Below are positions 41,763-49,027 of a stretch of 64,000 bases of DNA, piece by piece; position 1 is the first letter of the stretch; each line of letters starts with the position of its first letter. Source of the DNA: CAJCJE01 sp035948315 (GTDB lineage: Bacteria > Actinomycetota > Actinomycetes > Mycobacteriales > Pseudonocardiaceae); contig DASZJG010000053.1 of the NCBI GenBank assembly GCA_035948315.1, forward strand, positions 1 to 64,000, in the 5' to 3' direction. The notes beneath the pieces were generated by a model that saw only the letters and a program-made list of their open reading frames with translations, did no database searches and was not told where the DNA came from. The position numbers and the translations under genes are program-made.

Positions 41763-42818
41763 CTATTCCGCTGTGAATTCCGCGCGGACCCCCAGCAGCC
41801 GGATCGGACGACCCAACTCGACCCGGGCCAACAACTCCAGCGCCGCCGAGGCGACCACGTCCGGATCGAGCGTCGGCTCGGGCAGCGTCAGGCTGCGGGT
41901 GGTGGTGAAGAACGGCGCGAACCGCAGCTTGATCCCCACCCGGGCAGCCGGTCGGCCGTCCGCGTGCACGTCCTCGGTGACCCGCCGGGCCAGCGTGTCG
42001 ATCTGCGCGCGGATCTCGTCGGACTCGCTCAGGTTGTGCTGATAGGTGACCTCGCGGCCGCAGCCCTTGGGCACGTACGGCGTCTCGTCGACGGTGACCT
42101 CGCCTGCGCCGAGCGCCAACTGCCGGTACCAGGGCCCCATCTTCGGCCCGAACCGCGCGGCCAGCGCCGCCGGATCCGCCCTGGCCAGATCCGCGACCGT
42201 GCGCAGCCCCTCGTCGGCCAGCTTCACCGCCGTGCGATGGCCGATGCCCCACAACGCCTCTGTCGACTTCTCCGCCATCACCGCGACCCAGTTGTCCCTG
42301 GTCAACCGGTAGATCCCGGCCGGCTTCGCGCTCTGTTGATGGTGTGGCTTCGCCAGGCCGGTCGCCAACTTGGCGCGCAGCTTGTTGTCCCCGATGCCCA
42401 CCGAACACGACAACCCGGTCGACTCGTCCACCGCGACCCGGATCGCCGCCGCCAGCCCCTCCGGATCATCCGTGCGCGCGCCGAGGAACGCCTCGTCCCA
42501 GCCGAGCACCTGCACGGCCACCGGAAACTCGCGCAACGTCGCCATCACCCGCTCCGACACCGCCTCGTAGGTGGGCGCGTCGACAGCCAGGAAGACCGCC
42601 TCCGGACACTTCTTGGCCGCCGTCCGCAGCGGCATGCCCGAGTGGACACCGAACTCGCGCGCCTCGTACGACGCCGTGGACACCACCGCGCGCTGCGTCG
42701 GATCACCGGTGCCGCCCACGACAACCGGCTTCCCGCGCAACTCGGGATGCCGCAGAACCTCGACCGCCGCGATGAACTGGTCGAGGTCGACGTGCAGCAC
42801 CCAGTCCATCTCGGACAT
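41763..42818 (-). CDS. dinB: DNA polymerase IV (Y family)
   Basis: 351 residues. Conserved catalytic motifs: VLHVDLDQFIAAVEVLRHPELRGKPVVVGG (Asp of the first metal site), VLGWDEAFLG (VxSxDExx-like, with a Gly before WDE), CSVGIGDNKLRAKLATGLAKP, and IGHRTAVKLADEGLRT as the HhH thumb. The little-finger domain runs from about 230. It synthesises across lesions and is error-prone. Start ATG 42818 (MSEMDW) or 42809 (MDWVLH); the first is used. A short ACAGCG...CGCTGT repeat follows at its 3' end (41753-41771). Confidence 0.9.
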   Translation of the reverse strand: MSEMDWVLHVDLDQFIAAVEVLRHPELRGKPVVVGGTGDPTQRAVVSTASYEAREFGVHSGMPLRTAAKKCPEAVFLAVDAPTYEAVSERVMATLREFPVAVQVLGWDEAFLGARTDDPEGLAAAIRVAVDESTGLSCSVGIGDNKLRAKLATGLAKPHHQQSAKPAGIYRLTRDNWVAVMAEKSTEALWGIGHRTAVKLADEGLRTVADLARADPAALAARFGPKMGPWYRQLALGAGEVTVDETPYVPKGCGREVTYQHNLSESDEIRAQIDTLARRVTEDVHADGRPAARVGIKLRFAPFFTTTRSLTLPEPTLDPDVVASAALELLARVELGRPIRLLGVRAEFTAE

Positions 42819-42917
42819 ACGACCAGTATGCCGTCCGGCCCGAGGCCCGCGCACGGCCTGACCGGCCTGGCCGTGGTGGCCAGGCCGGTCAGGCGCGTCG
42901 CTCGCGTTCGACTCGGC

Positions 42918-44594
42918 TCAGAAGAAGCTGTCGATGGTCCACGTGAACGCGGTGCTGCCGGTGGTGCCGTTGGCCTCGGTCGCGGTCACCTGCACGGAGT
43001 AGGTGCCGGGCGTCGAGGGCGCACCGGAGATGCTGCCGGTCGAGCTGTCGATGCTCAGCCCGGCGGGCAGACCGGTGGCGGCGTAGGTCAGGCTGCCGCC
43101 GTCACTGGCGGTCGCCGCGATCTGGACCGGAGTGATGTCGAACCACTCCCAGTCCTCCTGGTCTCCGGGATTGGTCACGGTCACCGAACCGCCCGTGACA
43201 CTGCTGACGGTCCAGGAGAACGTGGTGCTGCCGGTGGCACCGGTGCTGTCCGTCGCCGTCACGGTCACCGAGGAGGTGCCTGCCGCGCTGGGCGTGCCGG
43301 ACACCAGACCGGCCGAGCTGATCGACAGGCCGGCGGGCAGGCCGGTGGCGCCGAACGTGTACGGGGCGCTGCCACCACTGGCCGACAGTTGCAGGCTCGC
43401 GGCCGTGCCGACCGTGCCGGTCTGGTTACCGGGGTTGCCCACCGACACCGACCCCGTGCCGCCGTGACTGACGATCGGGTGCGAGATGGCGCAGGCATTG
43501 GTGTCGTTGGACCAACTGGCCTGCTCGGCGAACGTGCCGGTGCCCATCGTGACGTTGGCCGCGCCGCCGGGCTGGCCCGCGCTGATCCAGGCGCACTCGT
43601 CGGAGTTCTCGTCGCCGTTGTAGGAGCTGCCGGTGTGGTTGGTCCAGCCGCCGGCCGGGAACATGTCGGACATCATCTCGTGCCACTCATGGCCGAGCGT
43701 CATGGTCCAGCCGTCCAGCGTGCCCGTGCTGTTGATGAAGTCGACGCCACAGCCGGAACCGGAATCGAAGTTGTACGGCTGGTTGGAGAACGCGATGTCG
43801 CCGTAGGGCGAGTTGACCGCTCCACCGGAGAGCGTGGTGTCACCGGTGTAGTCGTGCCAGGCGCAGTACTGGCCCTGGTAATTGTCCGGGTTCGCGCCGT
43901 GCGGGGACAGGATCACGTAGTACGTGTGCCGGTTGGCGCTCGCCGTGGTGTTGCCGAAGTGCTTGGCCGCGTTGACCGCCTCCTGCCCGAGTTGGTTGCC
44001 GGTGGCGGCGGACGGCGACGCGGCCGAGTTGTCGTACCAGACACCGCTCAGTACGCCGCCGCTCTGGTACGGGACGAAGCTGGCGTTGGACGGGCAACTG
44101 GTCGCGCCCGACGCGACACCGGCGCCGTCGCACCACTGGGTCAGGTCGGCCGACCATAACTCGTTGGCGGTGCCGATGCCCTTGAACATTTCCTGCGCGG
44201 CGGGCGCGCCGCCGTCCGAGTCACCGGAGAAGGTCAGGTCGCCGCTGCCGTTGGTGCTCTGCGTACCCCACTGGCTGCCGTAGAACACCAGGTACACCTG
44301 GCTTTTGCCGTCGTTGACGCCGACCCCGTCGACCGCGCCGCCATAGGAGAGGGTCTCCGGACCGGTGGCCGCCTGGGATGCGTGCGTCGCGCTCCACTTC
44401 TGCATCATGGAGTTCTGTTGCCGGGTCGGGATGGCGCCGTGCCGGTAGGGGTGCTGATAGGACGGGTTGTACGGGTTTGCCGTGTTCGGTGTGGCGGCGG
44501 CGGCCGGACTCGCAACCGCGGCCAGGCCGCCGAATGCCAGCGCCGCGATTGCCGCCGCGGCCAATGTTGTCAGCCCTCGCTTGACAACCTGCAT
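42918..44594 (-). CDS. Secreted zinc metalloprotease with Ig-like repeats
   Basis: 558 residues. Signal peptide MQVVKRGLTTLAAAAIAALAFGGLAAVASPAAAA (1-34). The middle region has LGHEWHEMMSD, an HExxH zinc site, and SDECAWISAG downstream where a third ligand may sit; several Cys suggest disulfides. From about residue 360 two similar Ig-like (putative He_PIG) repeats follow, each with LPAGLSI and GTYSVTVTAT-type strands, ending in TFSWT/AFTWTIDSFF. It belongs to the secreted actinobacterial protease group. GGAGGGACA precedes ATG 44594. Substrate unknown. Confidence 0.85.
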   Translation of the reverse strand: MQVVKRGLTTLAAAAIAALAFGGLAAVASPAAAATPNTANPYNPSYQHPYRHGAIPTRQQNSMMQKWSATHASQAATGPETLSYGGAVDGVGVNDGKSQVYLVFYGSQWGTQSTNGSGDLTFSGDSDGGAPAAQEMFKGIGTANELWSADLTQWCDGAGVASGATSCPSNASFVPYQSGGVLSGVWYDNSAASPSAATGNQLGQEAVNAAKHFGNTTASANRHTYYVILSPHGANPDNYQGQYCAWHDYTGDTTLSGGAVNSPYGDIAFSNQPYNFDSGSGCGVDFINSTGTLDGWTMTLGHEWHEMMSDMFPAGGWTNHTGSSYNGDENSDECAWISAGQPGGAANVTMGTGTFAEQASWSNDTNACAISHPIVSHGGTGSVSVGNPGNQTGTVGTAASLQLSASGGSAPYTFGATGLPAGLSISSAGLVSGTPSAAGTSSVTVTATDSTGATGSTTFSWTVSSVTGGSVTVTNPGDQEDWEWFDITPVQIAATASDGGSLTYAATGLPAGLSIDSSTGSISGAPSTPGTYSVQVTATEANGTTGSTAFTWTIDSFF

Positions 44595-44947
44595 TGTCCC
44601 TCCACAGGGGATTCTGGCCCGCATGGACCGGCAGTACAGGCCGTCGGCCCATGCGGGATCTCACGGGAACCGCACCTCCTCGGCCCGATTCCCACGTCAG
44701 AAATTCGATTTGTTGCCAGCACTTGCTTGATTTCCGACCACCGTTGGCAGGGTGGCGAGCGGAGGTACTGTAAGCATTCGTTCATCGCGACGTCAATACC
44801 TGGTCGGATTTTGGAAACCCTTGGCCTACCTGGGACTTGGCGCAAGTAGGACAGGCTGGCCGCGTGTTGTGTTCAAGGCGCGCGAATTCTCATATTCGCG
44901 ATAGAGGTGGCATAGTCGGGACATTGCCCAGGTGTGCCAAAGGCTAT
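44595..44947. other. 353-nt intergenic region upstream of the metalloprotease
   Basis: This gap lies between the metalloprotease start and the 3' end of the regulator gene, both on the minus strand. It is lower in GC and holds the likely metalloprotease promoter, plus the inverted repeat at 44881-44900. I see no credible gene; short frames lack ribosome binding sites. Confidence 0.6.
44881..44900. promoter_or_regulatory. Inverted repeat downstream of the TrmB/LuxR-type gene
   Basis: CGCGAAT-TCTCAT-ATTCGCG, perfect 7-bp arms with 6-nt spacer, 48-67 nt past the regulator stop. It may end that transcript or be a binding site in the distal metalloprotease promoter. Confidence 0.4.
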
Positions 44948-45919
44948 TTATAGCCAGCCGCGTCGTGCTGCCTGTACACCTGCCTGGAATCGGGTCGTCG
45001 CACCCAATCGTTCCAGCAGCGCTCCGGTTCTGCGCACCACCGACCGGCGCGACAACCGCAACCGCCGGGCGATCGCGTCGTCGGTCAGTCCGGCCGCCAT
45101 CAGCGTGACGATCGCCTGGTCGCGATCGTCGATCTGGTTGGTGGGTGAGGTGCCGGTCAGCGGCACGGCCAGCCGCCACAGCGTCTCGAACACTCTGATC
45201 AGTGCGTCCAGCAGATCGGACGGATGGACGATCAGCGAGACGTTGCGGCCGGTACCGGCCGGGTCGAGCGGCAACAACGCCCTGGTGTCGTCGCTGATCA
45301 GCACCTTCATCGGCGAGTCCGTGAGGATGCGGGCCTGCTCCCCGAGTTCCACGGCCTTGAACAGGTAGTCGACCCGGGCGAGGTCGTCGAGCACGCGGCT
45401 GTCGTAGATCACTCGGTAGCGCACGCCGGCCGTCATGCGCTCGGCCTGCGTCGCGGCCTGGGCGTCCTCGGTGGCCGCGTGGCGGTCGATGTAGGGCGGC
45501 CCGGACAGCGCCTTGATCTCGCTGCGCGCCAACACCTGGAACTGGTCGTAGTAGGCCATCGCCTGGCCTGGTTCGTGCACGACCTCAAGACCGATATCTG
45601 ACCGGTCGACCTCCCGCGCGGCCCGGTACACCCTGGCCAGTTCGGTGCCGACGGTGCGCAGTTCGACCAGGCGACGCTCCTCGGCCAGCAGCCGTGCGGA
45701 CACCACCGAGTCGGGCGGCTCGGCCTCCCACCGTTCACCGTCCGCTGTGCACAGTCGTACCGCCGCGTGTGCTCCGGCCAGGTGCGTGAGCGTGTCCCGC
45801 ACCGAGGCCGTCGGCACGCCGGTGCCCGCACCGACCTCCTCCGCGGTGCTGCGCGGATGCTCGACCAGGTAGCGATAGGCAGAGCCGGCAGCCGAGGCGT
45901 CGTCCAGCGGGTTGACCAT
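44948..45919 (-). CDS. TrmB/LuxR-type transcriptional regulator
   Basis: About 323 residues. An N-terminal winged-helix region (AYRYLVEHPRSTAEEVGAGTGVPTASVRDTLTHL) resembles TrmB, a central sensor part (about 90-240, with the YDSRVLDDLARVDYLFKAVELG segment) follows, and the C-terminus carries a LuxR-type HTH: DDRDQAIVTLMAAGLTDDAIARRLRLSRRSVVRRTGALLERLGATTRFQAGVQAARRGWL. This family is widespread in actinobacteria. Start ATG 45919 has GGAGCG upstream; the longer frame from 45985 is less likely. Possible target genes are the neighbouring metalloprotease and nuclease-like gene. Confidence 0.85.
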   Translation of the reverse strand: MVNPLDDASAAGSAYRYLVEHPRSTAEEVGAGTGVPTASVRDTLTHLAGAHAAVRLCTADGERWEAEPPDSVVSARLLAEERRLVELRTVGTELARVYRAAREVDRSDIGLEVVHEPGQAMAYYDQFQVLARSEIKALSGPPYIDRHAATEDAQAATQAERMTAGVRYRVIYDSRVLDDLARVDYLFKAVELGEQARILTDSPMKVLISDDTRALLPLDPAGTGRNVSLIVHPSDLLDALIRVFETLWRLAVPLTGTSPTNQIDDRDQAIVTLMAAGLTDDAIARRLRLSRRSVVRRTGALLERLGATTRFQAGVQAARRGWL

Positions 45920-45970
45920 CGCGCGCTCCGGAACCTGGTTGACAGGGCAATCTGGTAAGAGGCGAAAACG

Positions 45971-45988
45971 CAGGTGGTGGGACACCTG
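45971..45988. promoter_or_regulatory. Palindrome upstream of the TrmB/LuxR-type regulator
   Basis: CAGGTG-GTGGGA-CACCTG (6-bp arms, 6-nt spacer) lies 52 nt before the regulator start, in the 222-nt region that also contains the promoter of the divergent secreted HNH gene; a candidate autoregulatory site. Confidence 0.35.
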
Positions 45989-46141
45989 GACGACACGCTG
46001 TTATCGAATCGTAACCTGCCCGATGGGGACGGTCGCGGGAGTTGTCGGTCAAATGTGATTAACCGCGAAGATGAGGATTGTTCGTTTTAAGCTGAAAGAC
46101 TGCGAACGCCAAGGTATTCACCCGCCAACCCGGGAGTGTCC

Positions 46142-46687
46142 ATGCGTTCGCGCTTATGGTCGATGACCACCGTCATCGCGGGAACCACCATCCTGACCAC
46201 CGCTCTGCTCGTCCCGTCCGCCACGGCCGCACCGAGCCACGTCGAGCGGCCCGCGTCGACATGTTCGACGTCCTACCTGCCGCTGCCGGACCCGTCCTGT
46301 ACGCCCGGCGTGACCAATCCGGACGTCACCCAGGACACCATCGACTCCACGATCTGCGTCTCGGGCTGGACTTCCACGATCCGCCCGCCGACGTCCTACA
46401 CCAACAAGCTCAAGGCGCAGGGCATCATCGACTACGGGTACAGCGACACCAGCATGTCCGACTACGAAGAAGATCACTTCCTCGCGCTCGAAGACGGTGG
46501 CAGCCCCACCGACCCGAAGAACCTGTGGCCCGAACCGCACTCCGGCGACGCCAACTCCTACAACAAGGACGGCGTCGAGACCAAGGTCAAGAACGCCATC
46601 TGCAACGGCAGCGTGACGCTCGCGGCCGCGCAGCAGGCGATGCTCACCAACTGGACCACCGCGGAGCAGGTTCTCGGGATCGGCTGA
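46142..46687 (+). CDS. Secreted HNH nuclease-like protein
   Basis: 181 residues. Sec signal peptide (about 1-30, ending SATAAP). The mature protein has two Cys pairs (ASTCSTSYL..., CTPGV; STICVSG, AICNGS) and the motif YEEDHFLALEDGGSPTDPKNLWPEP, which is the signature 'EDHxxxLxxGGxxxDxxNLWPE' of HNH/DUF1524-like nucleases; the D-H pair and the Asn of N-L-W are the catalytic positions. ATG 46142 follows CGGGAG; a GTG lies 6 nt earlier. Exported HNH proteins of this kind could degrade extracellular DNA. Activity is not shown. Confidence 0.78.
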   Translation: MRSRLWSMTTVIAGTTILTTALLVPSATAAPSHVERPASTCSTSYLPLPDPSCTPGVTNPDVTQDTIDSTICVSGWTSTIRPPTSYTNKLKAQGIIDYGYSDTSMSDYEEDHFLALEDGGSPTDPKNLWPEPHSGDANSYNKDGVETKVKNAICNGSVTLAAAQQAMLTNWTTAEQVLGIG

Positions 46688-46707
46688 CAGTCCTCTTCGG
46701 ACACTGT

Positions 46708-47523
46708 TCAGTACGCCCGACTGCCGATCACCACGGTGGATCCCAACTCCGCACAACTGGCCACCGTGGTGATCAGGCCGGCGTCGGCGAACGCGTGGAC
46801 CGCGTGCTGGGCCTGGCGTTCGCTGGTCTCCATCAGCAACTGCCCGCCCGGCGCCAGCCAGACCGGCGCCTGCGCCGCGACCTCGCGCAGCACGGCGAGG
46901 CCGTCCGAGCCGCCGTCCAGCGAGCGCCGCGGTTCGTGGTCGCGCGCCTCGGCCGGCAGCAGCGGGATCTCCGCCGTCGGCACGTAGGGCACGTTCGCGG
47001 TGAGGATGTGCACGTTGCCGCGCAGCCGGCGCGGCAACGGTTCGAACAGGTCGCCCTCGTACACGGTGCCGCCGAACCGTTCGACGTTGCGCCGCGCGCA
47101 TTCCACGGCGGCCGGCTCGATGTCGGCGGCATGGAGTTGGACCTGCTCCAGTTCGGCGGCGAGTACCGCGCCGAGCGCGCCGGAGCCGCAACACAGGTCC
47201 AGCACGAGGAGTTCGTCGGGCTCGCCGGAGTCCAGGATGTTCCGACCGAGATCGACGGCCTGCCGCGCCAGGAACTCGGTGCGCCTGCGTGGCACGAACA
47301 CTCCCGGTGCCACGGTGATCCGCAGACCGCAGAACTCGGCCCAGCCGATGATCTGTTCGAGTGGCAGGCCATCGACCCGTTGCCGCACCATGGTGGCGAG
47401 TGTGCCGGGGTCGGACGCGGCTTCGACGAGCAGTCGCGCCTCGTCCTCGGCGAACACGCAACCTGCCGCGCGCAGCCGGGAAACGATGACCGTGGGGGTG
47501 AGAACGGTGGGAGAGCTAGACAT
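46708..47523 (-). CDS. HemK/PrmC-family methyltransferase
   Basis: 271 residues. N-terminal helical domain, then an AdoMet-binding fold with VLDLCCGSGALGAVLAAEL (motif I), AADIEPAAVECARRN and the NVPYVPTAEI segment, where the usual NPPY of glutamine methyltransferases is NVPY. The C-terminal half has SLDGGSDGLAVLREVA, typical of PrmC. It may methylate a protein Gln, but the altered motif makes specificity uncertain. ATG 47523 follows AAAGG. Convergent with the HNH gene, 20 nt apart. Confidence 0.82.
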   Translation of the reverse strand: MSSSPTVLTPTVIVSRLRAAGCVFAEDEARLLVEAASDPGTLATMVRQRVDGLPLEQIIGWAEFCGLRITVAPGVFVPRRRTEFLARQAVDLGRNILDSGEPDELLVLDLCCGSGALGAVLAAELEQVQLHAADIEPAAVECARRNVERFGGTVYEGDLFEPLPRRLRGNVHILTANVPYVPTAEIPLLPAEARDHEPRRSLDGGSDGLAVLREVAAQAPVWLAPGGQLLMETSERQAQHAVHAFADAGLITTVASCAELGSTVVIGSRAY

Positions 47524-47557
47524 GACAGCGCCTTTCACAGCCACTGGGCGCTCGCCA

Positions 47558-47575
47558 TTGCCCTATCGTGGGCAA
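47558..47575. promoter_or_regulatory. Palindrome upstream of the HemK-like gene
   Basis: TTGCCC-TATCGT-GGGCAA (6-bp arms, 6-nt spacer) begins 35 nt before the HemK-like start. Candidate operator; also 200 nt upstream of the divergent L,D-transpeptidase gene. Confidence 0.4.
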
Positions 47576-47776
47576 CATCGAGGCGAGCACACCCGGTCAG
47601 TAAGTGAAGCAGTGTTTTTTGGGAGCATGGGGAGGCTCACCTCCAGACCTAGGTCAACTTGGCCTTCACAAGATTACCCATCCGGGACGTACGCCCGTCA
47701 ATCCGATTACTTTCGGCAATGCCGGGTATCCAAAAGTGTGAGATGTCTGGTAACGATCCGTTGGAGGCGATGGCTC

Positions 47777-48232
47777 ATGACGAACGTTCGGCGACTCTCT
47801 CGGCTCACCGCGGCGTCGCTCGCGGTGCTGGCCGGCGCGGCAGGTCTGCTGGTCCTGGGCGCCGGTGCGGCATCGGCGGCGACCGCGCCGCCCTGCTCGG
47901 CCGCCGCGCGGGCCTGTGTCGACCTGGCCACCCAGCAGGCATGGTTGATGGACAACGGCACGGTGACCTACGGCCCGGTCCAGGTGCGGACCGGCCGTGC
48001 GAGCGCGCCGACCGATCCGGGCACGTTCCATGTCACCTACAAGGACCTGCACCACGTGAGCAGCATCTACCACCAGGCGATGCCGTACTCGGTGTTCTTC
48101 AACGGCGGCGACGCCTTCCACCAGGGCAGCCTGCGGGTGTCCTCGCACGGCTGCGTGCACCTGAGCCACTCGGCGGCCGAGACCTTCTACGCCACGCTGT
48201 CCGTCGGTGACGAGGTCGAAGTGGTGCGGTAG
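47777..48232 (+). CDS. L,D-transpeptidase (YkuD)
   Basis: 151 residues with a signal peptide (about 1-33, MTNVRRLSRLTAASLAVLAGAAGLLVLGAGAASA). The YkuD catalytic motif HQGSLRVSSHGCVHLS (catalytic Cys 126) is complete. It cross-links peptidoglycan stem peptides (3-3 links) or anchors proteins outside the membrane. At 151 residues it is a minimal catalytic domain without LysM or Ig modules. ATG 47777 has GGAGG at 47763-47767. The DUF2236 gene starts 18 nt downstream. Confidence 0.93.
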   Translation: MTNVRRLSRLTAASLAVLAGAAGLLVLGAGAASAATAPPCSAAARACVDLATQQAWLMDNGTVTYGPVQVRTGRASAPTDPGTFHVTYKDLHHVSSIYHQAMPYSVFFNGGDAFHQGSLRVSSHGCVHLSHSAAETFYATLSVGDEVEVVR

Positions 48233-48250
48233 CCGATCTACCCTGGATTC

Positions 48251-49012
48251 ATGGCCGACCCGGGCATGGTCGACGTGGTACGGGAAGGCGGTCTGCTGCT
48301 TGGCGGCGGCCGAGCCATCCTGTTGCAGGTCGCCCATGCCCCGGTCGGCCGGGGTGTCGCCGAGCACAGCGAGTTCGCGTCGCGGCAGCTGAATCGGCTG
48401 CGCGCCACCATGACCTACCTCTACGGCGTGACCTACGGCAGCCCGGCCGCGCGGGCGCGGATCGCCGCCGACGTCACCGCGCTGCACCGCGACGTCCACG
48501 GTCCCGGCTACGACGCGCTCGATCCGCGACTGCAACTCTGGGTGGCCGCGACCCTCTACGACACCGGCCTGCTGCTCTACCAGCGCTGGTTCGGCCCGTT
48601 GACCGAACTCGCGGCCGAGCGGATCTACCGCGACTACCGCGTGCTCGGCACCACCCTGCAGATGTCGCCGGAGCTGTGGCCGGCGAACCGCGCCGAGTTT
48701 CGCGAGTACTGGCAGGACATGCTCGCCATGATCGTGGTCGGCGAGCCCGCCCGGCAGGTGTGCCGGGATCTGCTGTTCCCGCGTCGGCTGCCCGCCGTGC
48801 TCCGGCCTGCAATGCCGCTGCACCGGTTGGTCACGGCGGGACTGCTGCCCGCACGCATTCGCGACGATTACGGGCTGCCCTGGAACGCCGGGCGGCAGCG
48901 CCGGTTCGAGGTGTTCATGTCCGCCACGGCGGCGGCCTATCCGCGCATTCCGCGCGCCATCAGGGTTTTCCCGAGCGACTACTACTTCGGCAGGAGGGCG
49001 GCCACCGGGTGA
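48251..49012 (+). CDS. DUF2236 oxygenase-like protein (MpaB/Lcp family)
   Basis: 253 residues, all-helical. Matches the family of heme-containing rubber oxygenase Lcp and mycophenolic-acid enzyme MpaB: PGMVDVVREGGLLLGGGRAILLQVAHAPVGRGVAEHS, RLRATMTYLYGVTYGS, DALDPRLQLWVAATLYDTGLLLYQRW and DYRVLGTTLQMSPELWP. The heme His should be in the first helices (VAEHSEF) and lipophilic substrates are typical. Function unknown here; oxidative cleavage of a lipid or terpene is a guess. It follows the L,D-transpeptidase gene closely and ends in a hairpin. Confidence 0.83.
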   Translation: MADPGMVDVVREGGLLLGGGRAILLQVAHAPVGRGVAEHSEFASRQLNRLRATMTYLYGVTYGSPAARARIAADVTALHRDVHGPGYDALDPRLQLWVAATLYDTGLLLYQRWFGPLTELAAERIYRDYRVLGTTLQMSPELWPANRAEFREYWQDMLAMIVVGEPARQVCRDLLFPRRLPAVLRPAMPLHRLVTAGLLPARIRDDYGLPWNAGRQRRFEVFMSATAAAYPRIPRAIRVFPSDYYFGRRAATG

Positions 49013-49021
49013 CCGCCCTCC
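48993..49021. terminator. Bidirectional terminator between DUF2236 and GH3 genes
   Basis: GGAGGGCGG (48993-49001) and CCGCCCTCC (49013-49021), perfect 9-bp stem, span the DUF2236 stop codon and lie 7 nt before the GH3 stop; it can end both convergent transcripts. Confidence 0.65.
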
Positions 49022-49027
49022 CGATCC

